This document shows, piece by piece, positions 1 to 9,040 of a DNA stretch of 64,000 nucleotides. Position numbers and translations under genes: made by a program. The stretch comes from an uncultured Roseobacter sp. GTDB lineage: Bacteria > Pseudomonadota > Alphaproteobacteria > Rhodobacterales > Rhodobacteraceae. The stretch lies in the NCBI RefSeq assembly GCF_947496515.1, contig NZ_CANMDB010000001.1:558001-622000 (forward strand). Direction: 5' to 3'. The notes beneath the pieces are model-generated. The model was not told the origin of the DNA and did not search any database. It saw nothing but the letters and a program-made list of their open reading frames with translations. Position 1 is the first letter of the stretch, and every line of letters starts with the position of its first letter.

Positions 1-546
1 CTCGGTCACCGTTACGGTTTGCATCACATCAGGTGCGCCGACGACAGCACCGTTGGGGCCCTCGCCCCGCTTGATGGCGTCCAACACATCAAGCCCGTCG
101 GTGACACGCCCTACGACGGTGTACTGACCGTTCAGAAAGTAGCCTTCGTCAAACATGATGAAGAACTGGCTGTTGGCGGAATCAGGGCTTTGCGCCCGCG
201 CCATGCCCACCACGCCGCGATCAAAGGGCACGTCGGAAAACTCCGCCGCCAGATCAGGCTGATCGGAGCCGCCGGTGCCCGCACGGCGCATGTCGCCGCC
301 AACGCGCCCGTGCTCCACATCGCCGGTCTGGGCCATGAAGCCGTCGATCACGCGGTGAAACACCACCCCATCATAGGCACCGGCCTCGGCCAGCGCGGTG
401 ATCCGCTCGACATGGCCCGGGGCCACGTCTTCGAGCAGATCGATGGTGATGGTGCCGCTGGCTTCGCCCGCGACCTCGACCTGCAGACCAGTGGCGAGCG
501 CGGGGGCCGCCAGCATCAGCGCGGCGATGGTGGCTGTCTTACGCAT
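1..546 (-). CDS. exported peptidyl-prolyl cis-trans isomerase (cyclophilin), 3' end cut by window
   Basis: Cyclophilin-type PPIase that isomerises X-Pro bonds in folding proteins, here probably in the periplasm. The first 18 or so residues (MRKTATIAALMLAAPALA) form a signal peptide. The cyclophilin core follows, with FHRVIDGFMAQTGD, the GTGGSD turn and NSQFFI all visible. 182 codons lie in the window with no stop, so the C terminus is outside. The start overlaps the stop of the upstream cyclophilin gene by 8 bases, which implies co-transcription and possibly coupled translation. It is clearly paralogous to the upstream gene but has gained a signal peptide. Confidence 0.93.
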   Translation of the reverse strand, partial: MRKTATIAALMLAAPALATGLQVEVAGEASGTITIDLLEDVAPGHVERITALAEAGAYDGVVFHRVIDGFMAQTGDVEHGRVGGDMRRAGTGGSDQPDLAAEFSDVPFDRGVVGMARAQSPDSANSQFFIMFDEGYFLNGQYTVVGRVTDGLDVLDAIKRGEGPNGAVVGAPDVMQTVTVTE

Positions 547-1045
547 CCGCTGCGACCTTGACGGAGATCATCCGGTCCGGCTCGGCTGGTGGCTCGCCGC
601 GGGTGATCGCATCCACATGTTCCATCCCAGACGTCACCTGACCGTAGACGGTGTACTGCCCGTTCAGGAAATCATTGTCCTTGAAGTTGATGAAGAACTG
701 GCTGTTGGCCGAGTTCGGGTTTTGCGAGCGCGCAGCGCCCAGGCTGCCGCGGGCGTGCGGGATCTTGGAGAATTCCGCTGGCAGATCCGGCAGGTCGGAA
801 CCACCGGTGCCCGCGCGGCCGATATTGAAATCATCTTCCATGTCGCCGTGTTCCACATCGCCGGTCTGGGCCATGAACCCTTCGATCACCCGGTGGAAGG
901 CGACGTTATCGTAGGCGCCCGCGCGCGCCAGCTCCTTCATCCGCTCCACGTGCTTGGGGGCTACATCGGGCAGCAGCTCGATGGTGACGGTGCCGTCCTT
1001 CAGTTCCATCAGAATGGTGTTTTCGGGGTCTTTGATCTCGGCCAT
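539..1045 (-). CDS. cytoplasmic peptidyl-prolyl cis-trans isomerase (cyclophilin B type)
   Basis: 168-residue cyclophilin without signal peptide, the usual size for bacterial PpiB-type enzymes. Catalytic-core motifs are visible: FHRVIEGFMAQTGD (Arg of FHRV is catalytic), GTGGSDLPDLPAEF, SANSQFFI and NGQYTVYGQV. It begins MAEIKDPENTILMELKDG, so it should be cytoplasmic. It is first of a two-gene unit with the exported paralogue, overlapping by 8 bases, and diverges from pgk across a 128-base gap. The tandem cytosolic and secreted pair next to pgk is a familiar Rhodobacterales arrangement (family knowledge). Confidence 0.95.
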   Translation of the reverse strand: MAEIKDPENTILMELKDGTVTIELLPDVAPKHVERMKELARAGAYDNVAFHRVIEGFMAQTGDVEHGDMEDDFNIGRAGTGGSDLPDLPAEFSKIPHARGSLGAARSQNPNSANSQFFINFKDNDFLNGQYTVYGQVTSGMEHVDAITRGEPPAEPDRMISVKVAADA

Positions 1046-1173
1046 TGCCGCACTCCTTGTCTCTTTGATTGGGCAGATACCTAGGCGGTCGCAACCCGAA
1101 TGCCAAGCAGGTCATTGACCTTGTCCCCCCACCTGCGCGACACAATGGCGCGAACAGGCGAGAGGAGCGGGAC

Positions 1174-2361
1174 ATGGGCTGGAAAACGCTGGACGATATG
1201 GATCTGGACGGCAAAAGGGTGCTGGTGCGGGTGGACATCAATGTGCCTGTGGAGGACGGGCGTGTCACCGACACCACCCGGATCGACCGTATTGTGCCAA
1301 CCGTGCAGGACATTCTGGCCAAGGGCGGCAAGCCCATCCTGCTGGCGCATTTCGGACGGCCAAAAGGCAAGGTTGTGCCGGAAATGTCGCTGCGCGTGAC
1401 CTTGCCCGCTCTTGAGGCCGCATTGGGCCGGGAGGTGCATTTCATGGAGCGCCCGGCACCGGAGGCCCTCGGGTCCTTGCCCGAGGGCGCGGTGGTGTTG
1501 GTGGAAAACACGCGCTTTGCTGCAGGAGAAGAGGCCAACGATCCCGGCATGGCGCAGTTCCTGGCCACACTGGGCGATGTGTTCTGCAACGACGCCTTCT
1601 CGGCCGCGCACCGGGCGCACGCCTCGACCACCGGGGTCGCCCATCTGCTGCCGTCCTGCGCGGGGCGGCTCATGCAGGCCGAACTGGGTGCGCTGGAGGC
1701 TGCGCTCTCCACCCCGAAAAAACCGGTCGGCGCCGTGGTCGGCGGTGCCAAGGTCTCCACCAAGATCGCCCTGCTGGAAAATCTGGTGGGCAAACTGGAT
1801 CTGCTGGTGATCGGCGGCGGCATGGCGAACACCTTTCTGGCAGCACAGGGCGCCGAACTGGGCACATCGCTGCGCGAGCCGGACTACCTGGACACGGCAC
1901 GGGCCATCCTCACGGCGGCGGGGCGTGCGGGCTGCCGGGTTCTGTTGCCTGTGGATGGTCTGGCGGCACGGGAATTTGCGGCAGGAGTAGAGTACGAGAC
2001 CGTCTCGCTCGGGGCCGACACGCAGCTGGCTGACAACCAGATGATACTGGATGCGGGACCCGACAGCGTCGCAGCGGTGGAAGCCGCCTTTGAGGGGTTG
2101 TCAACGCTCATCTGGAACGGCCCATTGGGCGCTTTTGAGATCCCCCCCTTTGATCAGGCGACAACAGCTGCCGCGCGCGCAGCCGCAAGGATGACCCGGG
2201 CGGGCACGCTTGTCTCCGTTGCGGGCGGCGGCGATACGGTGGCCGCGCTGAACCACGCGGGTGCGGCAGCAGATTTCACCTATGTCTCCACCGCAGGCGG
2301 CGCGTTTCTGGAGTGGATGGAAGGCAAGGAATTGCCCGGCGTAGCCGCTTTGATGGGTTGA
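1174..2361 (+). CDS. pgk: phosphoglycerate kinase
   Basis: Transfers phosphate between 1,3-bisphosphoglycerate and ADP in glycolysis and gluconeogenesis; cytoplasmic. 395 residues, the normal bacterial size. N-terminal substrate domain [15 protein letters not shown], basic HFGRPKG loop, and C-terminal nucleotide site with GGGDTVAAL are present. The frame is open upstream to 1069, but I chose ATG 1174 because AGGAG lies 6 bases before it and homology begins there ([17 protein letters not shown]). Divergent from the cyclophilin pair; followed 81 bases later by the FtsB-like gene on the same strand. Confidence 0.97.
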   Translation: MGWKTLDDMDLDGKRVLVRVDINVPVEDGRVTDTTRIDRIVPTVQDILAKGGKPILLAHFGRPKGKVVPEMSLRVTLPALEAALGREVHFMERPAPEALGSLPEGAVVLVENTRFAAGEEANDPGMAQFLATLGDVFCNDAFSAAHRAHASTTGVAHLLPSCAGRLMQAELGALEAALSTPKKPVGAVVGGAKVSTKIALLENLVGKLDLLVIGGGMANTFLAAQGAELGTSLREPDYLDTARAILTAAGRAGCRVLLPVDGLAAREFAAGVEYETVSLGADTQLADNQMILDAGPDSVAAVEAAFEGLSTLIWNGPLGAFEIPPFDQATTAAARAAARMTRAGTLVSVAGGGDTVAALNHAGAAADFTYVSTAGGAFLEWMEGKELPGVAALMG

Positions 2362-2442
2362 GCCTGTCAGAGAAACCTTTGCAAAATCGGGCCATTGTGT
2401 CATAAGCGGGTCACGCCCACCAAGAGGCATGAGGCACGGCAG

Positions 2443-2742
2443 ATGACACGACAGACACGCCCCGCGTTGAGCACATTTGTGTTCTTTACCCTGGCTCTGG
2501 GTCTCGCAACCTATTTCACGTTCGCCGCCGTCCAAGGCGATTTTGGCCTCTTTCGCCGGGCGGAGATCACCGCCGAGGCACGAGCGCTGCAATCGCAGCT
2601 GGACGTCGTCGGTGGCGAAGTCGCCCGGATGGAGAACCTCACGCGGCGGCTCTCGGACGGGTTTCTCGACCTCGATCTGCTGGACGAACAGGCACGTGGC
2701 GTGCTGGGCATGATCCGCGCGGATGAATTGGTGATCCGCTAG
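2443..2742 (+). CDS. FtsB/DivIC-like septum formation initiator
   Basis: 99-residue bitopic membrane protein: short basic N terminus, one transmembrane helix (about residues 9-26, LSTFVFFTLALGLATYF), then a periplasmic coiled-coil-forming segment (EARALQSQLDVVGGEVARMENL). This is the FtsB/DivIC architecture, which bridges divisome proteins with FtsL and FtsQ. The ATG at 2443 is preceded by an AGGC-type ribosome site; the open frame upstream lacks membrane-protein character. It sits between pgk and pdhA, the standard place for the septum formation initiator gene in Rhodobacterales. Family assignment is firm; precise function is inferred. Confidence 0.88.
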   Translation: MTRQTRPALSTFVFFTLALGLATYFTFAAVQGDFGLFRRAEITAEARALQSQLDVVGGEVARMENLTRRLSDGFLDLDLLDEQARGVLGMIRADELVIR

Positions 2743-2806
2743 GCGAGACGGCGCACCACCTGCCCGGCCAGATTGCCCCTCGTCAGGGGTTTCCGAATCC
2801 GATAAA

Positions 2807-2830
2807 AGATAGTTTAACGCTAAACTATCT
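2807..2830. promoter_or_regulatory. perfect 10-bp inverted repeat upstream of pdhA (candidate operator)
   Basis: Two perfectly complementary 10-base arms (AGATAGTTTA and TAAACTATCT) flank a 4-base ACGC centre, 36 bases before the pdhA start. The arms are AT-rich within a GC-rich region and no T-run follows, which argues for a protein-binding dyad over a terminator. It would suit a repressor or activator of the pdh operon. The regulator is not identified; it does not match the PdhR or FNR consensus I know. Confidence 0.6.
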
Positions 2831-2866
2831 GCCCGGAACAGGGCGCGATGAGGGAGAACCGCTCTG

Positions 2867-3877
2867 ATGGCACCGCGAAAATCCGCCAAGAAACCCAATG
2901 TATCCGCCGACGAGTTGAAGGCCTATTACCGGGACATGCTGCTGATCCGGCGGTTCGAGGAAAAGGCGGGCCAGCTTTACGGCATGGGTCTGATCGGCGG
3001 GTTCTGCCATCTTTATATCGGGCAGGAAGCGGTTGTGGTCGGGCTGGAAGCTGCCGCGGAAGAAGGCGACAAGCGCATCACCTCCTACCGCGATCACGGT
3101 CATATGCTGGCCTGCGGCATGGATCCCAACGGGGTGATGGCGGAGCTGACGGGCCGCGAGGGGGGCTACTCCAAGGGTAAGGGCGGCTCCATGCACATGT
3201 TCTCCAAGGAGAAGCACTTCTACGGCGGGCACGGGATCGTGGCGGCTCAGGTGCCGTTGGGCGCGGGCCTGGCCTTTGCGGACAAATACAAGGGCAACGA
3301 TCGCGTCACCTTTACCTATTTCGGTGATGGCGCGGCCAACCAAGGGCAGGTCTATGAGGCCTACAACATGGCAGAGCTGTGGAACCTGCCCGTCGTCTTT
3401 GTGATCGAGAACAACCAATACGCCATGGGCACCTCCACCAAACGCTCCACCCATTCGCCATCGTATTGGGAGCGGGGCGCAGCCTACGGCATCAAGGGCG
3501 AAGAGGTGGACGGGATGGACGTTCTGGCGGTGAAAGCCGCCGGGCAAAAGGCTGTCGAGGTCTGCCGCGCGGGCGAAGGCCCCTATATTCTGGAGATCAA
3601 GACCTACCGCTACCGCGGCCACTCCATGTCGGACCCGGCCAAGTACCGCACCCGCGAAGAAGTCCAGAAAATGCGTGACGAGCGCGACCCCATCGAAGCC
3701 GTACGCTCCATGCTGCTGACCGGCAAGCACGCCAGCGAAGAGGACCTCAAGGCCATCGACAAGGAGATCAAGGACATCGTGAACGAAAGCGCGGAGTTTG
3801 CCAAAACCTCGCCGGAGCCAGCAGTCGAAGAGCTCTGGACCGACATCTACGCAACCGAAGTCCCGCAGGAGGCTTGA
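2867..3877 (+). CDS. pdhA: pyruvate dehydrogenase E1 component subunit alpha
   Basis: Thiamine-diphosphate-dependent decarboxylation of pyruvate as the alpha half of the E1 heterotetramer of the pyruvate dehydrogenase complex. 336 residues. The ThDP motif runs from GDG at residues 153-155 to NN at 182-183. The phospho-loop-like YRGHSMSDPAKYR is near residue 250, with Ser and Arg retained as in all alpha2beta2-type E1 enzymes. An AGGGAG ribosome site precedes ATG 2867. First gene of a three-gene operon; pdhB starts 3 bases after its stop. An operator-like palindrome lies immediately upstream. Confidence 0.97.
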   Translation: MAPRKSAKKPNVSADELKAYYRDMLLIRRFEEKAGQLYGMGLIGGFCHLYIGQEAVVVGLEAAAEEGDKRITSYRDHGHMLACGMDPNGVMAELTGREGGYSKGKGGSMHMFSKEKHFYGGHGIVAAQVPLGAGLAFADKYKGNDRVTFTYFGDGAANQGQVYEAYNMAELWNLPVVFVIENNQYAMGTSTKRSTHSPSYWERGAAYGIKGEEVDGMDVLAVKAAGQKAVEVCRAGEGPYILEIKTYRYRGHSMSDPAKYRTREEVQKMRDERDPIEAVRSMLLTGKHASEEDLKAIDKEIKDIVNESAEFAKTSPEPAVEELWTDIYATEVPQEA

Positions 3878-3880
3878 TCC

Positions 3881-5260
3881 ATGGCAGTTGAAATTCTGAT
3901 GCCCGCGCTGAGCCCCACGATGGAAGAAGGCACGCTCGCCAAATGGCTGGTCAAGGAAGGCGACACCGTGTCCTCCGGTGACATCATGGCCGAGATCGAG
4001 ACGGACAAGGCCACGATGGAGTTTGAAGCCGTCGATGAAGGCACCATTGGCAAGATCCTCATCGAAGAGGGCACCGAAGGCGTCAAGGTGAACACCGCTA
4101 TTGCCGTCCTGCTGGAAGATGGCGAGAGTGCGGATGATATCGACACCGCCGCCGCCAAGCCCGCGTCGGCCCCGGTACCCGCGGACAGGGAACAGTCGTC
4201 CGAGACGGCACCGGCGGCGGGCATGTCCCATCCCGAGCCGGAAGTGGATACCAGCCCGGACTGGCCCGACGGGACCACGCTGAAACAGCAGACCGTGCGC
4301 GAGGCCCTGCGCGACGGGATGGCCGAAGAGATGCGCCGCGATGACAGCGTCTTTCTGATGGGTGAAGAGGTTGCCGAATACCAAGGCGCCTACAAGATCA
4401 GCCAAGGCATGCTGGACGAATTCGGATCCAAGCGCGTCATTGACACGCCGATCACGGAACACGGGTTTGCGGGGATGGGTGTTGGTGCCGCCTTTGGTGG
4501 GCTGCGCCCGATTGTGGAGTTCATGACCTTCAACTTTGCCATGCAGGCCATCGACCAGATCATCAACTCCGCGGCCAAGACGCTTTATATGTCGGGCGGT
4601 CAGATGGGCGCGCCCATGGTCTTCCGCGGCCCCAACGGTGCCGCTGCCCGTGTCGGTGCCCAGCACAGCCAGGACTATGCGGCATGGTACATGCAGGTGC
4701 CGGGCCTCAAGGTCGCCATGCCTTACTCCGCCTCCGATTACAAAGGGTTGATGAAAACCGCGATCCGCGATCCCAACCCGGTGATTTTCTTGGAAAACGA
4801 GATCCTCTACGGGCGCAGCTTTGATGTACCGGAACTCGATGACTACACCGTGCCTTTCGGCAAGGCACGGATCTGGCGCGAGGGCGAGGATGTAACCATC
4901 GTCAGCTTTGGCATCGGGATGAGTTACGCGTTTGCCGCCGCTGACAAACTGGCCGAGGACGGTATCTCCGCCGAGGTGATCGACCTGCGCACGCTGCGCC
5001 CAATGGACACCGGCGCGATCCTGAAATCCGTCATGAAGACCAACCGCTGCGTCACCGTCGAGGAAGGCTGGCCGCAGGGGTCTGTGGGCAATTACATCTC
5101 CTCGGTGATCATGCAGGAGGCTTTCGACTACCTCGACGCGCCGGTGATCAACTGCACCGGCAAGGACGTGCCCATGCCCTATGCGGCCAACCTCGAAAAG
5201 CTGGCGCTCGTGACCACCGACGAGGTCATCGAGGCCGTGAAACAAGTCACCTACAAGTAA
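3881..5260 (+). CDS. pdhB: pyruvate dehydrogenase E1 component subunit beta with N-terminal lipoyl domain
   Basis: Beta subunit of PDH E1. 459 residues, longer than the roughly 330 of a plain E1beta because residues 1-80 form a complete lipoyl domain (lipoylated Lys43 in ETDKATMEF). An acidic/Ala-Pro linker (about 85-135) joins it to the catalytic domain ([14 protein letters not shown] ... [11 protein letters not shown] ... [13 protein letters not shown]). Lipoyl domains fused to E1beta are known in several alphaproteobacteria. The domain differs from that of pdhC at only 8 of 88 residues. Middle gene of the operon. Confidence 0.97.
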   Translation: MAVEILMPALSPTMEEGTLAKWLVKEGDTVSSGDIMAEIETDKATMEFEAVDEGTIGKILIEEGTEGVKVNTAIAVLLEDGESADDIDTAAAKPASAPVPADREQSSETAPAAGMSHPEPEVDTSPDWPDGTTLKQQTVREALRDGMAEEMRRDDSVFLMGEEVAEYQGAYKISQGMLDEFGSKRVIDTPITEHGFAGMGVGAAFGGLRPIVEFMTFNFAMQAIDQIINSAAKTLYMSGGQMGAPMVFRGPNGAAARVGAQHSQDYAAWYMQVPGLKVAMPYSASDYKGLMKTAIRDPNPVIFLENEILYGRSFDVPELDDYTVPFGKARIWREGEDVTIVSFGIGMSYAFAAADKLAEDGISAEVIDLRTLRPMDTGAILKSVMKTNRCVTVEEGWPQGSVGNYISSVIMQEAFDYLDAPVINCTGKDVPMPYAANLEKLALVTTDEVIEAVKQVTYK

Positions 5261-5272
5261 GGAGCGCGCAAG

Positions 5273-6610
5273 ATGCCTACAGAAATTCTCATGCCCGCGC
5301 TCTCACCCACCATGGAAGAAGGCACCCTCGCCAAATGGCACGTCAAGGAGGGCGATACCGTCAACTCCGGTGACATCATGGCCGAGATCGAAACCGATAA
5401 GGCCACAATGGAATTCGAGGCGGTGGACGAAGGCACCATCGGCAAGATCCTGGTGGATGAAGGCACCGAAGGCGTCAAGGTCAACACCGCCATCGCCGTG
5501 CTGCTGGAAGACGGCGAAAACGCCGATGATATCGGCGAGGTGTCGGAGGCGCCCAAGGAAGATGCCTCCTCCAACATGGCCCCGGCAGAGGCGTCTGATG
5601 CGACAGCACCAGCGGCGGGTCATGGCCGGGGTGCCACTGATGCAAGCCCGGCACCCGCAGCACCGGCTGCCGCCGATGGTAGCCGTATCTTCGCCTCACC
5701 ATTGGCGCGCCGCATCGCCGCCGACAAGGGGCTCGATCTGGCGCAAATCAAGGGCTCCGGCCCGCGCGGTCGCATCGTCAAGGCGGATGTGGAGAGCGCC
5801 ACCGCCGAGACCCCCAAAGCTGCGGCAGCAGCGACCTCCGACGCCCCCGCCAAATCAGCCCCTGCTGCCCCTGCGTCGGGTCCTTCTGCCGATGCGGTTA
5901 TGGCCATGTACGAGGGCCGCGAATTCGAAGAGATCAGCCTCAACGGGATGCGTAAGACCATCGCCGCACGCCTGACAGAAGCGAAACAGTCGATCCCGCA
6001 TTTCTACCTGCGCCGCGACATCGAGCTTGATGCGCTGCTGGCCTTCCGCGGTCAGCTTAACAAACAGCTCGAAGCCCGCTGCGTGAAGCTGTCGGTCAAT
6101 GACTTCATCATCAAGGCCTGCGCGCTGGCGCTGCAAACGGTACCTGACGCCAACGCGGTCTGGGCCGGTGACCGGATGCTGAAACTCACCCCTTCCGATG
6201 TGGCCGTGGCCGTCGCCATCGACGGTGGGCTCTTCACCCCGGTGCTGAAGGACGCGGAGATGAAATCCCTCTCCGCGCTCTCTGCTGAGATGAAAGACCT
6301 CGCCGCCCGCGCGCGCGACCGCAAGCTCGCGCCCCAGGAATACCAGGGCGGCAGCTTCGCGATCTCCAACCTGGGCATGTTCGGCATCGACAACTTCGAC
6401 GCGGTGATCAACCCGCCCCATGGCGCGATCCTGGCCGTGGGCGCGGGTGTTAAAAAGCCGATCGTCGGCGCAGACGGTGAGCTTGCGGTCGCCACGGTGA
6501 TGTCAGTCACACTGTCGGTCGATCACCGGGTGATCGACGGCGCGCTCGGCGCGCAGCTGTTGCAGGCCATCAAGGAAAACCTTGAGAACCCGATGACCAT
6601 GCTCGCGTAA
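5273..6610 (+). CDS. pdhC: dihydrolipoamide acetyltransferase (PDH E2)
   Basis: Core E2 of the pyruvate dehydrogenase complex, moving the acetyl group from lipoamide to CoA. 445 residues: lipoyl domain 1-80 (Lys43), Ala/Pro-rich linker, peripheral-subunit-binding domain about 138-175 ([16 protein letters not shown] ... [13 protein letters not shown]), second linker, and catalytic domain about 215-445 with the DHRVIDG active-site motif around 417-423. Begins 12 bases after pdhB and ends the operon before a strong terminator. No E3 (lpd) gene follows, so E3 must be encoded elsewhere. Confidence 0.97.
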   Translation: MPTEILMPALSPTMEEGTLAKWHVKEGDTVNSGDIMAEIETDKATMEFEAVDEGTIGKILVDEGTEGVKVNTAIAVLLEDGENADDIGEVSEAPKEDASSNMAPAEASDATAPAAGHGRGATDASPAPAAPAAADGSRIFASPLARRIAADKGLDLAQIKGSGPRGRIVKADVESATAETPKAAAAATSDAPAKSAPAAPASGPSADAVMAMYEGREFEEISLNGMRKTIAARLTEAKQSIPHFYLRRDIELDALLAFRGQLNKQLEARCVKLSVNDFIIKACALALQTVPDANAVWAGDRMLKLTPSDVAVAVAIDGGLFTPVLKDAEMKSLSALSAEMKDLAARARDRKLAPQEYQGGSFAISNLGMFGIDNFDAVINPPHGAILAVGAGVKKPIVGADGELAVATVMSVTLSVDHRVIDGALGAQLLQAIKENLENPMTMLA

Positions 6611-6628
6611 AAGGACGGTCGTTGAACG

Positions 6629-6661
6629 AAAAAGCCGCCTGTATCCGCTGGCGGCTTTTTT
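6629..6661 (+). terminator. rho-independent terminator of the pdhABC operon
   Basis: Arms AAAAAGCCGCC (6629-6639) and GGCGGCTTTTT (6650-6660) are fully complementary around a 10-base loop and end in a T-run, 18 bases after the pdhC stop. The A-tract on the other arm could allow it to work on the minus strand too. Confidence 0.9.
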
Positions 6662-6844
6662 GCCTCGCAGGTCGTCGTCTCGTGAGGTCGGGCAAGATCT
6701 GGATCGCACTCCCCGGCTCGAAGTCTGCGGTTCACGCAGCCTGTGATCTCAGAGGCACGCCGCAATAGCAGGGTGAGACGCCTTGTGTATCGGCATGAAA
6801 TATGCCGTGCAAAATTTTGATTTATAAACTTAATAGTCACGCAT

Positions 6845-7168
6845 TTACAGATCGATCGGCGGCGGACTGTCTTCGGGTGGGGGCGATTCGTCCGGCTTAC
6901 GGCGAATGATGATATCGCCGTTCGGCAGCACCTCGGGCGCCTCGTATCGCGACCAATCCTCTACCTCTTCCATCAGCTCACCCAGAGCCGGACCCATCTC
7001 CGCCATAAAGCCGCGCATGCCCTCAAAGGCCGGTTCCATTTCTTCCAGCAGGCCCTCCAGGAACTGCTGCATGCCCCGCTCCATCGGGCTGGGGGCTTGG
7101 TCGTCCTGGGCCGATAGCGGCGCTGCACAGACCGCGGCCAGCGCACATGCAAGATACAAGCGTCTCAT
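6845..7168 (-). CDS. small secreted Met/Glu-rich protein, function unknown
   Basis: 107 residues with a clear signal peptide (MRRLYLACALAAVCAAPLSAQ). The mature part is rich in Met, Glu and Phe (ERGMQQFLEGLLEEMEPAF, MRGFMAEMGPALGELMEEV), predicting amphipathic helices, then a Pro/Glu-rich tail ending PPPIDL. I know of similar proteins in Roseobacter genomes, sometimes labelled as ATPases, but no Walker motif is present here and that label would be unsupported. Monocistronic; 45 bases separate its start from the end of the DjiA-like gene, which lies upstream on the same strand. Confidence 0.7.
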   Translation of the reverse strand: MRRLYLACALAAVCAAPLSAQDDQAPSPMERGMQQFLEGLLEEMEPAFEGMRGFMAEMGPALGELMEEVEDWSRYEAPEVLPNGDIIIRRKPDESPPPEDSPPPIDL

Positions 7169-7213
7169 GAAGCCTAATATAGGGTGCCACCGGCTGTGAT
7201 GCGAGCCCCGCCG

Positions 7214-7894
7214 TCAGGCCGCATTCTGGGTGATCTCATCCCAGGCGCGGTTTATGTCCGCCATCCGCTTTTGCGCGAGCTGTCGCGCTTCCTCCGGCAG
7301 ACCACGGGCGATCATCGCGTCGGGGTGATTGTCGCGCACCAGACCGCGCCAGACTGACCGGATCTCGGCCAGAGGCATATCCGGGCTGACGCCCAGCACA
7401 GCGTAGGGGTCCGCTCCTTCACGCGGAATAAACCGCATCTTGAGCCTGCTGAATTCCGCCTCCGGCACACCGAAGATATCCGCGACCCGCTCGAGAAACG
7501 CGTCTTCGTTCGGGTGGTAGAAACCATCGGCCATCGCGATGTGAAACAGCCCCTCCAGCAGATCGCGCAGGGTCTCTGGCTGGGCTTTGAACATATCGCG
7601 GATCCGCGTGGCGTAGTCCTCGAACCCTGCCACATCCTGCCGGGCAAGGTTGAACACCTGTGCCGCACCCGCCTCGTCCTGATCGGCAATATGAAAAACG
7701 TCACGAAAGGCCGTGACCTCATCACGTGTCACCTGACCGTCGGCCTTGGCCATCTTGGCGCCAAGCGCAATGACGGCGATGGTGAAAGCGACCGAGCGTT
7801 CAGGCGGGCTGCGCAGCTTCTCGAACACCGCAGACAGACCTTCGCCCGTCGCCAGAGCCGACAGCGCGTCAGAGATGCGGGACCAGATGGACAT
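7214..7894 (-). CDS. DjiA-like co-chaperone: TerB-like domain plus J domain
   Basis: 226 residues. Residues about 30-150 form a TerB/DUF533-like helical domain (AVIALGAKMAKADGQVTRDEV, HIAMADGFYHPNED are its typical acidic repeats). Residues about 163-226 form a C-terminal J domain with the diagnostic HPD tripeptide at 190-192, which stimulates DnaK ATPase activity. This is the order seen in DjiA/DjlA. Unlike E. coli DjlA it has no obvious N-terminal membrane anchor, so it may be cytoplasmic or peripheral. No partner chaperone gene is adjacent. Confidence 0.88.
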   Translation of the reverse strand: MSIWSRISDALSALATGEGLSAVFEKLRSPPERSVAFTIAVIALGAKMAKADGQVTRDEVTAFRDVFHIADQDEAGAAQVFNLARQDVAGFEDYATRIRDMFKAQPETLRDLLEGLFHIAMADGFYHPNEDAFLERVADIFGVPEAEFSRLKMRFIPREGADPYAVLGVSPDMPLAEIRSVWRGLVRDNHPDAMIARGLPEEARQLAQKRMADINRAWDEITQNAA

Positions 7895-7945
7895 GGCGAT
7901 ACCTTACCGGCTTGACCCGACCGTGTCAGCGGTAACCGGCGGGGT

Positions 7946-8422
7946 TCAGAGGATTTTCTGCATCAGAACGAGGTCGAGCCATTGCCCGGACTTGCGACCT
8001 ACTTGCGGCATCCGGGCCACTTCCAAGAAGCCGAGACGCCCATGAAAGGCCTGCGCGTCCTGATTGGTGTTGCTGATTGCTGCGATCATCACATGAATGC
8101 TATCCGCGCGCGCGGCCTCTTCCAGTCGCGCCATCAAGGCCCGGCCAAGCCCCGTACCCTGCGCGTCCGCTGACAGGATGATCGTGTGCTCGACCGTGGC
8201 AGTATAGCCGGGTCCCGGGCGGAACGGGCCGTATGTGGCAAATCCAACCGGCTCCGGCCCATCACCGGCGACAAAGAACGCCCCCGGCCGTTGGGTGATA
8301 AGCGACGCAACCTCTTCTTGCGTCTTTTCAATGGTGGTGAAAGTCGATGTCGTCTCGCGGATCATCGCGTTCCAAAGCGCTGCGATCAGGGGCGCATCCT
8401 CGACGACCGCCACCCGAATCAT
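7946..8422 (-). CDS. GNAT family N-acetyltransferase
   Basis: 158-residue GCN5-related acetyltransferase. Acetyl-CoA motif A is visible as ILSADAQGTGLGRALMARL, and motif B-like NTNQDAQAFHGRLGF follows. Overall it resembles the phosphinothricin/methionine-sulfoximine acetyltransferase branch (IRVAVVEDAPLIAALWNAMIRET). The substrate cannot be told from sequence. Its ATG overlaps the stop of the VOC gene by 4 bases, so both are translated from one message, probably with the mutase gene upstream. Confidence 0.88.
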   Translation of the reverse strand: MIRVAVVEDAPLIAALWNAMIRETTSTFTTIEKTQEEVASLITQRPGAFFVAGDGPEPVGFATYGPFRPGPGYTATVEHTIILSADAQGTGLGRALMARLEEAARADSIHVMIAAISNTNQDAQAFHGRLGFLEVARMPQVGRKSGQWLDLVLMQKIL

Positions 8423-9036
8423 TTGCCCAGCTCGCGCGGCCCCTGCGGTGTGTCGAAGACCGCGTGCAGACCTGCTGCCCCCTGCTCATAGGACAGCCGA
8501 TCATCCGCCAGATGCGGCGCCAGCCTGTCACAGATCCGGGCGGCCTGCGGATGACGAATTGTCAGGCGCCGCAACCGAATGCCCGAGTGCGCGAGCATCA
8601 ACGCCGGGTGCTGCTGCGTATCCCATGTGATCAGCGCCGGAGCACAGTTGTCATACGGCAGCACACCGCTCTGTGGTACGGCCATACGCCAGCGCAGATC
8701 GCCGCGCCGCAACGCCACCGGTGCGCCCATCTCGGGCCCAAGTGCGGCGAGAGCAGTCTCCAGATCCGCCGTCCGGCAAATCCAGTTGGTCAGCCTTGGC
8801 CCGCCCTCGAACCGGTCCAGATCGAACCAACGCGCCCGGTCAGGCGCGGGTGCTGTGGGGTTGATCGCGATGGCTTCCAGATACAGCCCATCCTCCAGCC
8901 CCAGCAACGCGTTGTGGGTATGAAAGACCGCGTGCTCCCCGCCCGGTTGCATCGACACGCCGAGTGCGGCCTCGACGTGGTCACGGGCCGCGGTAAGCGT
9001 ATCGCCAGCCACCGCCAGATGGTCCAGCACAAGCAT
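8419..9036 (-). CDS. VOC / glyoxalase-like protein
   Basis: 205 residues. It begins MLVLDHLAVAGDTLTAARDHVEAALGVSM and contains HNALLGLEDGLYLEAIAI, the pattern of the glyoxalase-like (Glyoxalase_3) branch of vicinal-oxygen-chelate proteins. His6 and a central Glu are possible metal ligands. It lies 4 bases after scpA, and methylmalonyl-CoA epimerase is also a VOC enzyme, but this protein is longer than Mce (about 135 residues) and lacks its usual sequence. I would not call it the epimerase. Translationally coupled to the GNAT gene. Confidence 0.8.
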   Translation of the reverse strand: MLVLDHLAVAGDTLTAARDHVEAALGVSMQPGGEHAVFHTHNALLGLEDGLYLEAIAINPTAPAPDRARWFDLDRFEGGPRLTNWICRTADLETALAALGPEMGAPVALRRGDLRWRMAVPQSGVLPYDNCAPALITWDTQQHPALMLAHSGIRLRRLTIRHPQAARICDRLAPHLADDRLSYEQGAAGLHAVFDTPQGPRELGK

Positions 9037-9040
9037 CGGC

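Noticed and set aside
2378-2385. Single TTTGCAAA between pgk and the ftsB-like gene as an ScfR site
   Set aside because: Only one box, no partner nearby, and no acyl-CoA gene downstream; an 8-mer like this can occur by chance.
2825-5245. 806-codon minus-strand open frame opposite pdhA-pdhB
   Set aside because: It is antisense to well-identified pdh genes; long shadow frames are expected in high-GC DNA and the product is His/Val/Gly-rich with no domain.
8419-9036. Calling this VOC gene methylmalonyl-CoA epimerase
   Set aside because: Length and N-terminal sequence fit the glyoxalase-like group; position next to the mutase is not enough.
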